Notes: generated from the letters alone by a model not told the origin. A DNA stretch of 64,000 nucleotides from Anaerosomatales bacterium (GCA_030019445.1 JASEEU010000009.1:1-64000); one strand, 5' to 3'; counted from the stretch's first letter, positions 36,901-43,508 are shown. Numbers and translations: made by a program.

Positions 36901-39661
36901 CGGTCTCCCACTCGAGCAATCCGCGCTTGCTCACACCCATACGCCAGAGCGCACGGCCTATGGCGTCGATCATGACGTACGCCTGGTGGGGCAGCACCGC
37001 GAGCGAGAGCGTAGCCCGGGCGGTGTCGCGCCAGAAGTCGCGCGTGAGCGAGCTCCGGTCACCGCGCACGTCGGCGCCGCGCGGACGGAACAGCAGGGAG
37101 TCGGCGACGCTGAAGTAGACGGGGAAGAAGACGATAGCCGCGACCACGGCCACGAGGCACCAGTCGGGGCCGGGGAGCAGCGCCATGCCGCCGAAGAGGA
37201 ACGCCATGACGGCCGGTGGGAAGAGCGAGCGCCGGAGGTTGTCCACGATCTTCCATCGGTGCAGGCCGGTCAGCGGATTGGGCTCACGACCTCCGGCGGC
37301 GGGTACGCGCGCGCCGAGCCAGGGCAGCGTCTGCCAGTCGCCGCGGACCCAGCGGTGCAGGCGCGCGGTGTGCGAGACGTAGCTGGCAGGTTGATCGTCG
37401 AGGACCTCGATGTCGGAGGCCAGCGCGGTGCGCAGGTAGGAGCCCTCGAGGAGATCGTGCGAGAGCAGGGTGTTCTCAGGAAACCGGTCCTCGAGCACGG
37501 TATCGAAGACGTCGACCTCGAAGATGCCCTTGCCGGTGAAGCTGCCTTCGCCGAAGACGTCCTGGTAGGTGTCCGAGACGGCCCCCGCATATGGATCGAC
37601 TCCGGTGACGCCCGAGTAGAGCCACGCGAAGACCGACCGCTCGGCGCCCTCGAGCGACATGCCGACGCGCGGTTGCACGAGACCGTACCCTCCACGAACG
37701 ACACGACGCGTCGCGTCGACGCGCGCGCGGTTGAGCGGGTGCGCGATGGTCGCGACGAGCTTGCGCGCCCCGTCGCGTGGCAGCACCGTGTCGGTGTCGA
37801 GCGTGATGACGAACGTGACGGCGGGGAGGAAGGAGGCGTCGCCCTCGGTGACGATGAAGCTCGTCTGGCCGGAGCCCCGCAGCATCCGGACAAGCTCCAC
37901 GAGCGAGCCGCGCTTGCGTTCCCAGCCCATCCAGGTGTCGTCGGCCTCGTTGTAGCGCCGCCCGCGGATGAAGAGGTGGAAGGGCCGATGCCCGTCAGCG
38001 CCGTAGCGCTCGTTCAGGGCGCGGATGCCGCTCCTGGCAGCATCGAGCACCGCGGCATCAGCGGGGGTCTCCCGCGCGTGTGCGGCCCTGAGGTCGCCGA
38101 GGACGGCAAAGGCGATGTTGGGGTCGCTGTTGGCGAGATAGGCGATCTCAAGGTTGTCGATGACGTGCTGCGCACCTGCCGGCGACGTCAGGAGCGCGGG
38201 GATGACGACGAGCGTGCGGTGCGCCCCGGCAAGCGGCCGGTGGTAGTCGAGCTTGGGAAGCACCCGGGCAGGCCACACCGACGCCGCCACGCGGTTCACG
38301 AGGTTGATCGCCAGGTCCGAGATCGGCACGACGGACAGGAGCATGATGGCGACGGTGTGTGCGACGCCTGCGCCGCGGAGGGCGACGATCCACCCAAGGC
38401 CCAGGGCGAGCGCCAGGGTGATGAAGGCGAGCAATCCCCAGAAGATGGCGCCCCGGGCGGCGAGCGGCCCGCGGTACGCGACCTCTCGGGTGCGCGGGCG
38501 GTAGCCGATCGCCTGCTCGAAGCCGTACCGGCCCGAGCTGATGAGGTAGTAGCCGACATGGCTCGCCAGCGGGTCGGAGGCGTCCCGGGCCTGGGCGTCG
38601 AGCGCGATCGAGAGGACCGCCTCGGCCACGCCCACCTCATCGAGCGGGCAGCGCGCCGCAAGTCCCTCGATGGCATGCCGATAGCGATCGCGCGAGGTGA
38701 AGTCCATCCGCGCGAACACGCCGGCCGGGTCTTCGCGCAGGATCTGCTCGACGAGCGAGCACTCTTCGAAGAAGTCGCGCCACTCGAGCGCGCCGAGGAA
38801 GCGGATGCTCGTGATGGCGTTGGCGATCGAGACCTGGTCCGCCGCCTGCGCCTGATGCTCCGCGAGGGTGAGCTCCTCGAGCGAGTCGCCTCGCTGGGCG
38901 AGCACGCGCTCGAGCCAGGCGACAGCCGGTTCGACGCTCGCTTCCTGGGCCTGCAGCCGCTGGTGGAGGCGGATCAGGAAGGCCGCTTCATGACGGAGCG
39001 GCTCGCTATCGAGCGCGTCGAGCACGCGCCCCATGTCGCCGCCGGTTCCCGCGGTCTCGATGAGTCGGTTGGCCCATCGGTCGGCCGCGGCGCTCGCGTC
39101 GTGCGCGGCATGCACACGCAGCGCCAGGCGCCGCAGATCCTCCACGAGGGCGATGCGCAGCATGATGGGGATCGCCCATACCTCGCCGATGGAGAGCGGA
39201 GCGACGTCTTGGTAGGCCATGGTGAAGCGCACGAGCTGCTCGCGGGTTATGCGCGCGTCCGTGTGGATGACGACCGACGCGATCGCCTCGTAGATCCGCG
39301 GATACTCCCGAAGAGGGCCGGTGAGCAGCCGCGGCAGCTCGATGCCATAGTCGCGGGGCAGGTCTTCGCGGATCGTATCGACCTGTTCTTCGATGAGGTA
39401 GAAGTTGTCGAGGAGCCACTCCGCCGCCGGAGCGACCGGGATCCGCTCGCCGGGATCGCCCGCGAGGTCGTCGTAGAACGCCCGGAGCGCGGCATGGGCA
39501 CGCTCCACAAGGCCGAGCAACGGCGTGACGCGAGGAGGGGACTGCGCCGTCCATGATTGCCCGCGCCCGATCCCTCGCGCCGCAGCGGCGAGCCGCTCAG
39601 CGCTCAGGAGCTCGCCGCGCAGGGGCGCGTCGCCGTTCAGCACCGACGCTCCGTCGGTCAC
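30938..39661 (-). CDS. Cyclic beta-1,2-glucan synthase-like giant glycosyltransferase (GT84-GH189-GH94)
   Basis: This 2,907-residue protein is close in length to Brucella Cgs. N-terminal helices lie near residues 410-470. A GT84-type glycosyltransferase region spans about 540-900, with TLDTDTVLPRDGA near 620. More membrane segments lie near 820 and 940. A glucoamylase-like cyclising domain (GH189 region) has GMLFDESRMVFSIGFN near 1340. A C-terminal GH94 phosphorylase-like part has GSGDWNDGMNRVG near 2585 carrying the catalytic Asp. In Proteobacteria such enzymes polymerise and cyclise beta-1,2-glucan from UDP-glucose and export it. The product here is inferred from the family. I chose GTG 39661, with a GAGGTGGGA site upstream. 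Confidence 0.88.
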   Translation of the reverse strand: MTDGASVLNGDAPLRGELLSAERLAAAARGIGRGQSWTAQSPPRVTPLLGLVERAHAALRAFYDDLAGDPGERIPVAPAAEWLLDNFYLIEEQVDTIREDLPRDYGIELPRLLTGPLREYPRIYEAIASVVIHTDARITREQLVRFTMAYQDVAPLSIGEVWAIPIMLRIALVEDLRRLALRVHAAHDASAAADRWANRLIETAGTGGDMGRVLDALDSEPLRHEAAFLIRLHQRLQAQEASVEPAVAWLERVLAQRGDSLEELTLAEHQAQAADQVSIANAITSIRFLGALEWRDFFEECSLVEQILREDPAGVFARMDFTSRDRYRHAIEGLAARCPLDEVGVAEAVLSIALDAQARDASDPLASHVGYYLISSGRYGFEQAIGYRPRTREVAYRGPLAARGAIFWGLLAFITLALALGLGWIVALRGAGVAHTVAIMLLSVVPISDLAINLVNRVAASVWPARVLPKLDYHRPLAGAHRTLVVIPALLTSPAGAQHVIDNLEIAYLANSDPNIAFAVLGDLRAAHARETPADAAVLDAARSGIRALNERYGADGHRPFHLFIRGRRYNEADDTWMGWERKRGSLVELVRMLRGSGQTSFIVTEGDASFLPAVTFVITLDTDTVLPRDGARKLVATIAHPLNRARVDATRRVVRGGYGLVQPRVGMSLEGAERSVFAWLYSGVTGVDPYAGAVSDTYQDVFGEGSFTGKGIFEVDVFDTVLEDRFPENTLLSHDLLEGSYLRTALASDIEVLDDQPASYVSHTARLHRWVRGDWQTLPWLGARVPAAGGREPNPLTGLHRWKIVDNLRRSLFPPAVMAFLFGGMALLPGPDWCLVAVVAAIVFFPVYFSVADSLLFRPRGADVRGDRSSLTRDFWRDTARATLSLAVLPHQAYVMIDAIGRALWRMGVSKRGLLEWETAAEVERRLGTAPADFLRRMWPGLAVVVAGVALLAVADPPSLPAAAPLVAAWFLGPYVAWRVSQPVVAEEPPLTSADVATMRSTARKTWRFFETFVTAEDHWLAPDNFQEDPKGEVAHRTSPTNMGLQLLAALTAYDLGYLGLPALVERESRTLETMAGLERFRGHFYNWYDTLTLQPLRPTYVSTVDSGNLAGHLIAVRVGLTEASESPLLGPQVIDGIADTARMALGDLLADQKDASAREIVTELRTSLEELLRRTALDEPPTELGGWLALLEGLAAQTAPMARRAAALDGDAPFAAAAIRAVHAAVLGRLEDIETFAPWASLLRRTPAAALPPEAAELLAPLLEHVPSLTGLAEGLDTAEKTLAGLTGEGGDAAEWAHEVVTALRAARPRCQQLLAELRLMCDIAHEMYENTDFGMLFDESRMVFSIGFNTAEGRLDDSFYDMLASECRLASYIAVAKGDVPQEHWFRLGRAITQTGGGRALVSWSASMFEYLMPRLVMRTYPGTLLERTYQAVVRRQIQYGAQRNVPWGVSESAFNAKDVELTYQYQAFGVPGLGLKRGLSDDVVIAPYATVLALPVAPTSALENLRALSRQGAEGRYGYYEAVDYTPGRVPAGTERAVVKAYMAHHQGMSLVALGNMLTGDRMVERFHADPVVRSAELLLQERVPRRVTIAAPRVEEVEYVRAVREPPQPVTRSYPLADTPTPATHFLSNGSYSVMVTNAGGGYSRWGDMEVTRYREDVTRDWWGQHIYLKDVESGRIWSAAYQPTMAEPDDYHVTFSADKAEFRRLDGDVETHTEVIVSPEDDVEVRRVTVANHGRETLSLEVTSYFEAVLAPTGADAAHKAFANLFVQTEALDPVTALLFTRRPRSAEEARAWGFHVLACDVERACAWSYETDRAAFLGRLRTPTNAQAIWGDGRLTGTVGAVLDPICSIRQTLVIEPGASVRLAFSTGAAGTREAAVGLAEKYHDIHASQRAADLAWSTSQIELRDLGITPEEAVTYQRLASRLLLTDPRSRLKAITEVENRLPISGLWSLGISGDKPILLVQVERLEETPLVRQALLAHQYWRTKGFISDLVILNTTPTAYSSELDGRLRMLMRTGHALQLIDKPGGVFLRNADQIPPDVANLLESVARAVLRGDGGPLALQLDQRSRRPEPPLELVPHEEPAADPQPPFERPELAFDNGYGGFDAETGEYVIVLADGDATPAPWVNVLANATFGTLISEAGVACTWAHNSHENRITTWNNDPVSDGTGEVLYVRDERTGEFWCPTPLPIRGTGPYVVRHGRGASSFEHTEHGIQTALEVFVGPRDPVRVARLRLTNRTDRVRDLSVTQFVEWVLGDSRSKAQQRVVTWWDADADALMAHNWFNPDFPGLPAFCACTGAVASYTASRTEFVGRNRDPRDPAAMHRIGLGGETGRFHDNCGALQHRVTLEPGESTEVAFLLGQAETVEAAHALLRAYRAPGAIDDALADARRHWDVICGTVHAKTPDAALDALVNGPTLYQALACRFWGRTATYQSSGAFGFRDQLQDCLALLYARPDLVREHLLEAARHQFPEGDVLHWWQPRSDRGVRTRFTDDRHWLPYVTAEYVAVTGDWSVLDEELPYLEGPAVPEGAEDVYLQPQPGLRVASLYEHCVAALDSGSATGRHDLPLMGSGDWNDGMNRVGIGGEGESVWLAWFLDVVLRAFAPLCDARGDEQRAAEYRARAAAFVSAIEREAWDGAWYRRAFFDDGTPLGSAANEECRIDAIAQAWATISGQGDPGRAQRALESVEEQLVRWEDGLVRLLTPPFDRMEHDPGYIKGYVPGVRENGGQYTHAALWVILAYALRGDGDEALSLMSLINPLNHAATRAGADVYRVEPYVVAADVYAVEPHVGRGGWTWYTGSASWFYRVAVRDLLGLVLGADQQGRYLRVDPCIPKAWPAFTLTYRYGSATYEIHVENPRGANRGVERVTIDGRAAEKGRVPLVDDGEAHVVHVAMLGA

Positions 39662-39817
39662 TCCGCGTCCCACCTCTCCGCTCCCCCTCGCAAGGGCCCC
39701 ACGTGCACGAACCACTATTGTGCCATGTTCCCCACGAGGGCGTTCGCCCCTGCAGGGGCACGCAGCTTGCTTGTGATCGGCCGAGAAGACCGACGTGGAG
39801 GCATGGAGGACACCTGG

Positions 39818-40243
39818 ATGACGAGCCGGAGCAAGTGGGTGCTCGGCGCATTCGCAGTGGTGCTCGGCGCCGTGGCGCTGGCGAGCCTGACGCAGCCCGA
39901 CACGCGTTCGGCCGAGGCGCGGCGGACACCCCATGCACCGGCGGAGACGATGACGCCGCTGGCCGAAGGACGTCCGGTCCTCTACGAGTTCTACTCACCA
40001 GGCTGACCCGCCTGCGTCGAGGTCGCGCCTGTCGTGGACAGGCTTCAGGCGGAGTACGAGGACCGGGTCGAGTTCCGGCTCTACGATGTGGATGCGGGAC
40101 AGGGCGCCGAGTTCGCCGAGCGCTTCGGTGTGCAGGTCGTGCCGACGTTCGTCTTCGTGAATGCCGACGGCACCGTGAGCGATCAGCGGGTCGGCGCGCT
40201 CGCCGAGCGCCATCTGCGGGCCGCGCTCGGCGCGCTGCGATAG
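39818..40243 (+). CDS. Predicted selenocysteine-containing thioredoxin-like protein (UGA read through)
   Basis: This 141-residue membrane-anchored thioredoxin-fold protein is interrupted by an in-frame TGA at 40004-40006 (residue 63). Residues 7-24 form a membrane anchor or signal. EFYSPG precedes the TGA and PACVEVAPVVDRL follows, so TGA occupies the place of the first Cys of the CxxC motif (UPAC, Cys66). Later thioredoxin features are intact, including VVPTFVF with the cis-proline at 109. The ATG at 39818 has GGAGGA at 39805-39810. A hairpin at 40027-40043 fits a bacterial SECIS. I infer Sec insertion giving an extracytoplasmic thiol/selenol oxidoreductase. A nonsense-mutated pseudogene is the alternative. 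Confidence 0.78.
40027..40043 (+). promoter_or_regulatory. Candidate bacterial SECIS element
   Basis: GCCTGTC at 40027-40033 pairs perfectly with GACAGGC at 40037-40043 and closes on a GTG loop. The loop starts 27 nt after the TGA, within the 16-37 nt window described for bacterial SECIS elements, and its first base is G as that model requires. The stem lies inside coding sequence, as bacterial SECIS elements do. An alternative pairing of CGCCTG at 40026-40031 with CAGGCG at 40046-40051 is weaker. Confidence 0.65.
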
Positions 40244-40622
40244 CCGGTTCGGGCAACGGGGTATCTTCTTCTTGCGGGCGCCGTCGGCGTCGCGCATTGA
40301 CAATCGAGATCCGGATTCCGCCGGGATGACAGATGAAGGCTTCCGAGACGGCTGATGCGTTTGTTCGGCTCGTAGGGAAGTGTCCATCGTCGCAAGACGA
40401 CAGTCCTGTCCGTGAGTTGGAAGCACGTGAAGGGGCACAGCCTTCGGAGGACCGGGCATAAGCTCCTGGTATACGCGAGGGGTGCGGCCGAGAGGGTAAC
40501 GCTCACTCGGCCAAAAGCCTCCCAGACGGGCCCTTAAGGATGGGCACCTCGAGCGGTGCGAAGGCCATCCCGGCATCTCGATGAAGACCAGCGGGCGGCG
40601 GATGCCGTCCGCTGTTTCTGTG
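40244..40622 (+). ncRNA. Unassigned structured-RNA candidate between the thioredoxin gene and the P-II gene
   Basis: This 379-nt gap has no convincing gene but several stable hairpins. TCGTC-GCAA-GACGA at 40387-40400 is a GNRA tetraloop. ACCGGG pairs with CCTGGT at 40451-40470. GGCCGAG pairs with CTCGGCC at 40486-40512, with three more pairs inside. GCCC pairs with GGGC at 40530-40545. GGGGT at 40479-40483 can pair with ACCTC at 40546-40550 to enclose the last two. An 8-bp stem at 40590-40613 (one G-U) followed by GTTTCTG looks like a terminator on the plus strand. TTGACA at 40297-40302 may be a -35, but no clear -10 follows. Family not recognised; strand and 5' end uncertain. Confidence 0.5.
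40590..40613 (+). terminator. Terminator-like hairpin at the end of the structured region
   Basis: AGCGGGCG pairs with CGTCCGCT around an 8-nt loop (one G-U pair), followed by GTTTCTGTG. The same hairpin could also terminate the minus-strand P-II genes, whose last stop is 10 nt away. Confidence 0.5.
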
Positions 40623-40961
40623 CTAGATCGCGTCGGCGCCGCGCTCGCCGGTGCGGACCCGCATGCCGGTCTCGACCTCGGACACGAATACCTTGCCGTC
40701 GCCGACCCGCCCCGAACGCGTCGCCGCGACGATCGCGTCGATCACCTCGTCCACGACGTGGTCATGCACGACCGCGACCACGAGCAGCTTGGGGAGCAGG
40801 TCGACGACGGCCTCTTCGTTCCCCACGAACGTGACGACGCCCTGTTGCGTGCCATGGCCTTTGGCCTCAAGGACGGTGATCCCCGAGTGCCCCGCGTCGA
40901 CGAGGGCGGCCTTCACCGCCTCCAGGTTCTCCGGCCGGATGATCGCCTCGATCTTCTTCAT
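40623..40961 (-). CDS. P-II nitrogen regulatory protein (paralogue lacking Tyr51)
   Basis: This 112-residue P-II protein begins MKKIEAIIRPENLEAV. The nucleotide-binding residues Gln39 and Lys58 and the C-terminal VRTGERG segment are kept. In the T-loop, residue 51, which is Tyr in modifiable P-II proteins, is Ala, and residue 46 is Val. This paralogue therefore cannot be uridylylated or adenylylated at that site. It overlaps the upstream P-II gene by 4 nt (ATGA) and ends the operon. Confidence 0.93.
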   Translation of the reverse strand: MKKIEAIIRPENLEAVKAALVDAGHSGITVLEAKGHGTQQGVVTFVGNEEAVVDLLPKLLVVAVVHDHVVDEVIDAIVAATRSGRVGDGKVFVSEVETGMRVRTGERGADAI

Positions 40962-41344
40962 GACGGCTCCCTTGAGTCCTGGGGGGTCCCGGCGGTCCGG
41001 GACGGGCGGAGCGCGGCATCCCCGGTCTCGCCGGTCCGAACGCGCAGGGCGCGCTCGACACGCGACACGAATACCTTGCCGTCGCCCATCCTGCCGGTGC
41101 GCGCGGCAGCCTCGATCGTCTCAAGGACCTCTTCGGCATCAGCATCCGCGACGACCGTCATGACCACGGTCTTCGGCAGGAGGTCGACCACGTACTCCGC
41201 GCCGCGCCACGTCTGATGGACGCCGCGCTGGATGCCGTGCCCCGACGCGGAGTAGACCGTGACCCCGCCACAGCCGAGCTGCCGCAGCGCCTCGCGCACG
41301 GAGTCGGCGCGCTCGGGTCGTATGATCGCCTCTATCTTCCGCAT
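40958..41344 (-). CDS. P-II nitrogen regulatory protein (with C-terminal extension)
   Basis: This 128-residue P-II protein begins MRKIEAIIRPE. The T-loop keeps Tyr51 (TWRGAEY). Gln39, Lys58 and the VRTGETG segment are present. It continues about 16 residues past the usual P-II end with a Ser- and Pro-rich tail (RPSRTAGTPQDSREPS). The start is the ATG at 41344, where the family N-terminus begins. It is separated from the amt-linked P-II gene by a terminator-like hairpin and coupled to the next P-II gene by overlap. Confidence 0.92.
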   Translation of the reverse strand: MRKIEAIIRPERADSVREALRQLGCGGVTVYSASGHGIQRGVHQTWRGAEYVVDLLPKTVVMTVVADADAEEVLETIEAAARTGRMGDGKVFVSRVERALRVRTGETGDAALRPSRTAGTPQDSREPS

Positions 41345-41477
41345 GGCATGGTGACCGCCTCGTCGTGGCTGTGAGGGAGCGCAGCGCTCCACCGGCGTGG
41401 TCCCAGCGTACGGGGCGCACGTTTCGGCGGTGTTTCCACGGCGTGGCGCCTCGCCCTTCTCGGCCGGGGACGCAACA

Positions 41478-41503
41478 GAGCGGGGCCCCGAAAGACCCCG
41501 CTC
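41478..41503 (-). terminator. Hairpin between P-II genes
   Basis: On the minus strand an 8-bp stem, GAGCGGGG with CCCCGCTC, lies 25 nt after the stop of the amt-linked P-II gene, followed by TGTTG. It may terminate part of the amt transcript, so the two distal P-II genes are expressed at a lower level or from their own promoter. Confidence 0.6.
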
Positions 41504-41527
41504 CGCGGTGACCGTCCTGCTCCGGAG

Positions 41528-41866
41528 CTAGATCGCGGTCTCGCCGCTCTCGCCCGTCCGGATGCGGTAGACCTCGCCGACGTCGTAGACGAAGATCTTG
41601 CCATCGCCCACCTCGCCGGTACGCGCCGCCGCCATGATCGCCTCGACGATCGCCGGCGCCGATCCGTCCCCGACGACCACTTCGAGCTTGTACTTCGGCA
41701 GGAGCTCGACTTTGTACTCGCGGCCCCTGAACTGCTGGAGCACACCCTTCTGCTTCCCGTGTCCCTCGATGCGGGTGACCATGAGGCCGGGGCAGTCGAG
41801 GGCGTCGAGGGCTGCCTTCACCGCATCGAGCTTCTCCACGCGGATGACAGCTTCCACCTTCTTCAC
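41528..41866 (-). CDS. glnK: P-II nitrogen regulatory protein next to amt (GlnK-like)
   Basis: This 112-residue P-II protein begins at GTG 41866 (KKVEAVIRVEKL), with AGGGAGG upstream. Tyr51 is present in the T-loop (QFRGREY), along with Gln39, Lys40, Lys58 and the C-terminal IRTGESG. Direct linkage to amt, 33 nt upstream, is the standard GlnK-AmtB arrangement, in which GlnK plugs the ammonium channel when nitrogen is plentiful. The GlnK name rests on this linkage. Confidence 0.93.
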   Translation of the reverse strand: MKKVEAVIRVEKLDAVKAALDALDCPGLMVTRIEGHGKQKGVLQQFRGREYKVELLPKYKLEVVVGDGSAPAIVEAIMAAARTGEVGDGKIFVYDVGEVYRIRTGESGETAI

Positions 41867-41899
41867 GCGACACACCTCCCTGTCGTATCTGCCCGCACT

Positions 41900-43240
41900 C
41901 TACTCCTCGACGAGGATGAAGTTCGGGTAGGCTGAAGAACCGTGCTCGTCGATGTCCAGGCCGGCGAGCTCCTCTTCGGGGCTCACGCGGATGCCCATGA
42001 TCATGTCCATGAGCTTGAACATCACGAACCCAAGGCCGAACGCCCAGGCAATGACGGTGCCCACGCCGGCAAGCTGCGCCCAGAGCTGGTCCGCGCCGCC
42101 GCCGTAGAACAGGCCCGTGATATCGCCGTACGTGCCGTCGGCGAACAGCCCCACGGCGATGAGGCCCCAGATGCCGTTCACGCCATGGACGCTGAACGCG
42201 CCCACCGGGTCGTCCACGCCGAGGTTCTCCACCGTCAGGATGGAGACGACCACGAGGACGCCGGCCACCAGTCCGATGAGAACGGCCCCGCCGCCGCTCA
42301 CAACGGCGCACGGGGCGGTGATGCCCACGAGGCCGGCGAGCGCGCCGTTGAGCGCCATGCCGATATCGAACTTCTTGGTCTTCATGTAGATCAGGAGCAA
42401 GGCCGAGGCGGCGCCGGCCGCGGCCGCCATGTTGGTGTTGAGCGCGATCACCGCCATGCGCAGGTCGTGACCGCTCAGCGTGGACCCGGGGTTGAAGCCG
42501 AACCAGCCGAACCACAGGATGAACACGCCGAGCGCGGCGAGCGGGATGCTGTGACCGGGGATGGCGCGCGGCTTCCCGTTCTTGTCGTACTTGCCGAAGC
42601 GCGGACCCAGCACGACCGCGCCTGCCAGACCGATGAGGCCGCCGAGCGCGTGCACGACGCCCGAGCCGGCGAAGTCGTGGTGACCGAGGCTGCTGAGCCA
42701 ACCGCCACCCCACACCCAGTGTCCGTAGATCGGGTAGATCACGGCCGAGATGATGACGCTGTAGATCAGGTACGACTTGAACTTGAGCCGCTCGGCCACA
42801 GCTCCGGAGACGATCGTGGCCGCCGTGGCCGCGAACACAACCTGGAACATGAAGTCGCGATAGACGGTGACGTCGTACGCGTCTCCACCCAACAGGAACT
42901 GGCTTGTGCCGATGAGCCCGGCTTTGTCGGCGCCGTACATGAACGCCCAGCCGACGACGAAGTACGCGAGCGAACCCATCACGAAGTCCATCAGGTTCTT
43001 CATCATGAGGTTGGTCGCGTTCTTCGCGCGACAAAAGCCCGCTTCCACCATCGCGAAGCCGGCCTGCATGAAGTAGACCAGGAAGGCAGCGACGAGCATC
43101 CAGATGAAGTCGACTGGCGCGCCCGGGTCTGCTTCGAGCGTTGCCGCTCCGGTCGGGTCTGCCGCGAACGCGAACGCGGGGATCGCGAGCACGAGGATCG
43201 CGGCGAGACCGAGCGAGAGCGGCAGCATGCCCTTTCGCAT
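41900..43240 (-). CDS. amt: Ammonium transporter (Amt family)
   Basis: This 446-residue ammonium channel has an N-terminal signal peptide (about residues 1-27) followed by 11 helices, an arrangement seen in many AmtB proteins. Family features include MQAGFAMVEAGFCRAKNATN near residue 55, the conserved twin-histidine regions (SGVVHALGG near 195 and VHGVNGIWG near 345) and the C-terminal tail ending in ILVEE. I chose ATG 43240, 8 nt after AAGGAGG. It heads an operon with one to three P-II genes and is preceded by phased GlnR-like half-sites. Confidence 0.95.
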   Translation of the reverse strand: MRKGMLPLSLGLAAILVLAIPAFAFAADPTGAATLEADPGAPVDFIWMLVAAFLVYFMQAGFAMVEAGFCRAKNATNLMMKNLMDFVMGSLAYFVVGWAFMYGADKAGLIGTSQFLLGGDAYDVTVYRDFMFQVVFAATAATIVSGAVAERLKFKSYLIYSVIISAVIYPIYGHWVWGGGWLSSLGHHDFAGSGVVHALGGLIGLAGAVVLGPRFGKYDKNGKPRAIPGHSIPLAALGVFILWFGWFGFNPGSTLSGHDLRMAVIALNTNMAAAAGAASALLLIYMKTKKFDIGMALNGALAGLVGITAPCAVVSGGGAVLIGLVAGVLVVVSILTVENLGVDDPVGAFSVHGVNGIWGLIAVGLFADGTYGDITGLFYGGGADQLWAQLAGVGTVIAWAFGLGFVMFKLMDMIMGIRVSPEEELAGLDIDEHGSSAYPNFILVEE

Positions 43241-43373
43241 TGACATGACCTCCTTCGGTCGATCGGATCTGAACTGTGTGGCCGCACTCATCCTGCGTGC
43301 ACCTCCTTGTCTCGGACGTCCTGGCAGCCCAACGCGGCGTCGACACGCCGCACGACCAGCGAACCAGCTGCAT

Positions 43374-43444
43374 GTTGCGGCCGGTGTAAACCGTCGTTTC
43401 GGTCCTGTTACGCTTGGATGCGGCCGGTGTTTCCGGCCGAGAAC
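43374..43444 (-). promoter_or_regulatory. Seven half-site-like pentamers at 11-nt spacing upstream of amt (GlnR-like)
   Basis: On the minus strand pentamers occur every 11 nt in this order: GTTCT, GAAAC, CGCAT, GTAAC, GAAAC, TTACA, GCAAC. The pair GTAAC-N6-GAAAC at 43396-43411 matches exactly the actinobacterial GlnR box (GTnAC-N6-GAAAC). GTTCT-N6-GAAAC at 43429-43444 matches with two changes. The place, 130-200 nt before a nitrogen-assimilation gene, fits. The regulator is not in this window. Confidence 0.5.
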
Positions 43445-43476
43445 GACGGTGTGGCGCAGCGGACGGCGGGCGGGGG

Positions 43477-43485
43477 TGCTATACT
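43477..43485 (+). promoter_or_regulatory. Extended -10 promoter of tRNA-Ala
   Basis: TGC-TATACT, an extended -10 element, lies 23 nt upstream of the tRNA. It is the strongest -10 match in this gap. No clear -35 is seen. Confidence 0.6.
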
Positions 43486-43508
43486 GCCCGCTGCGGAACA
43501 GCGACCAT

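Noticed and set aside
36320-39556. A 1,078-residue plus-strand open frame inside the glucan synthase gene
   Set aside because: It is antisense to a gene with clear catalytic motifs, and its composition (Arg, Gly, Asp, His) is typical of a GC-driven shadow.
40004-40006. Reading the TGA as a simple stop, giving a 62-residue fragment and a separate 69-residue downstream gene
   Set aside because: The two parts together make one complete thioredoxin fold in one frame, the downstream piece has no start with a ribosome binding site, and a SECIS-like hairpin is present.
40381-40560. A group II intron fragment
   Set aside because: There is no domain V-like 34-nt hairpin and no reverse transcriptase gene nearby.
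40244-40622. Assignment of the structured gap to RNase P RNA, SRP RNA, tmRNA or a cobalamin, TPP, FMN, glycine or cyclic-di-GMP riboswitch
   Set aside because: None of the conserved cores of these RNAs that I know is present.
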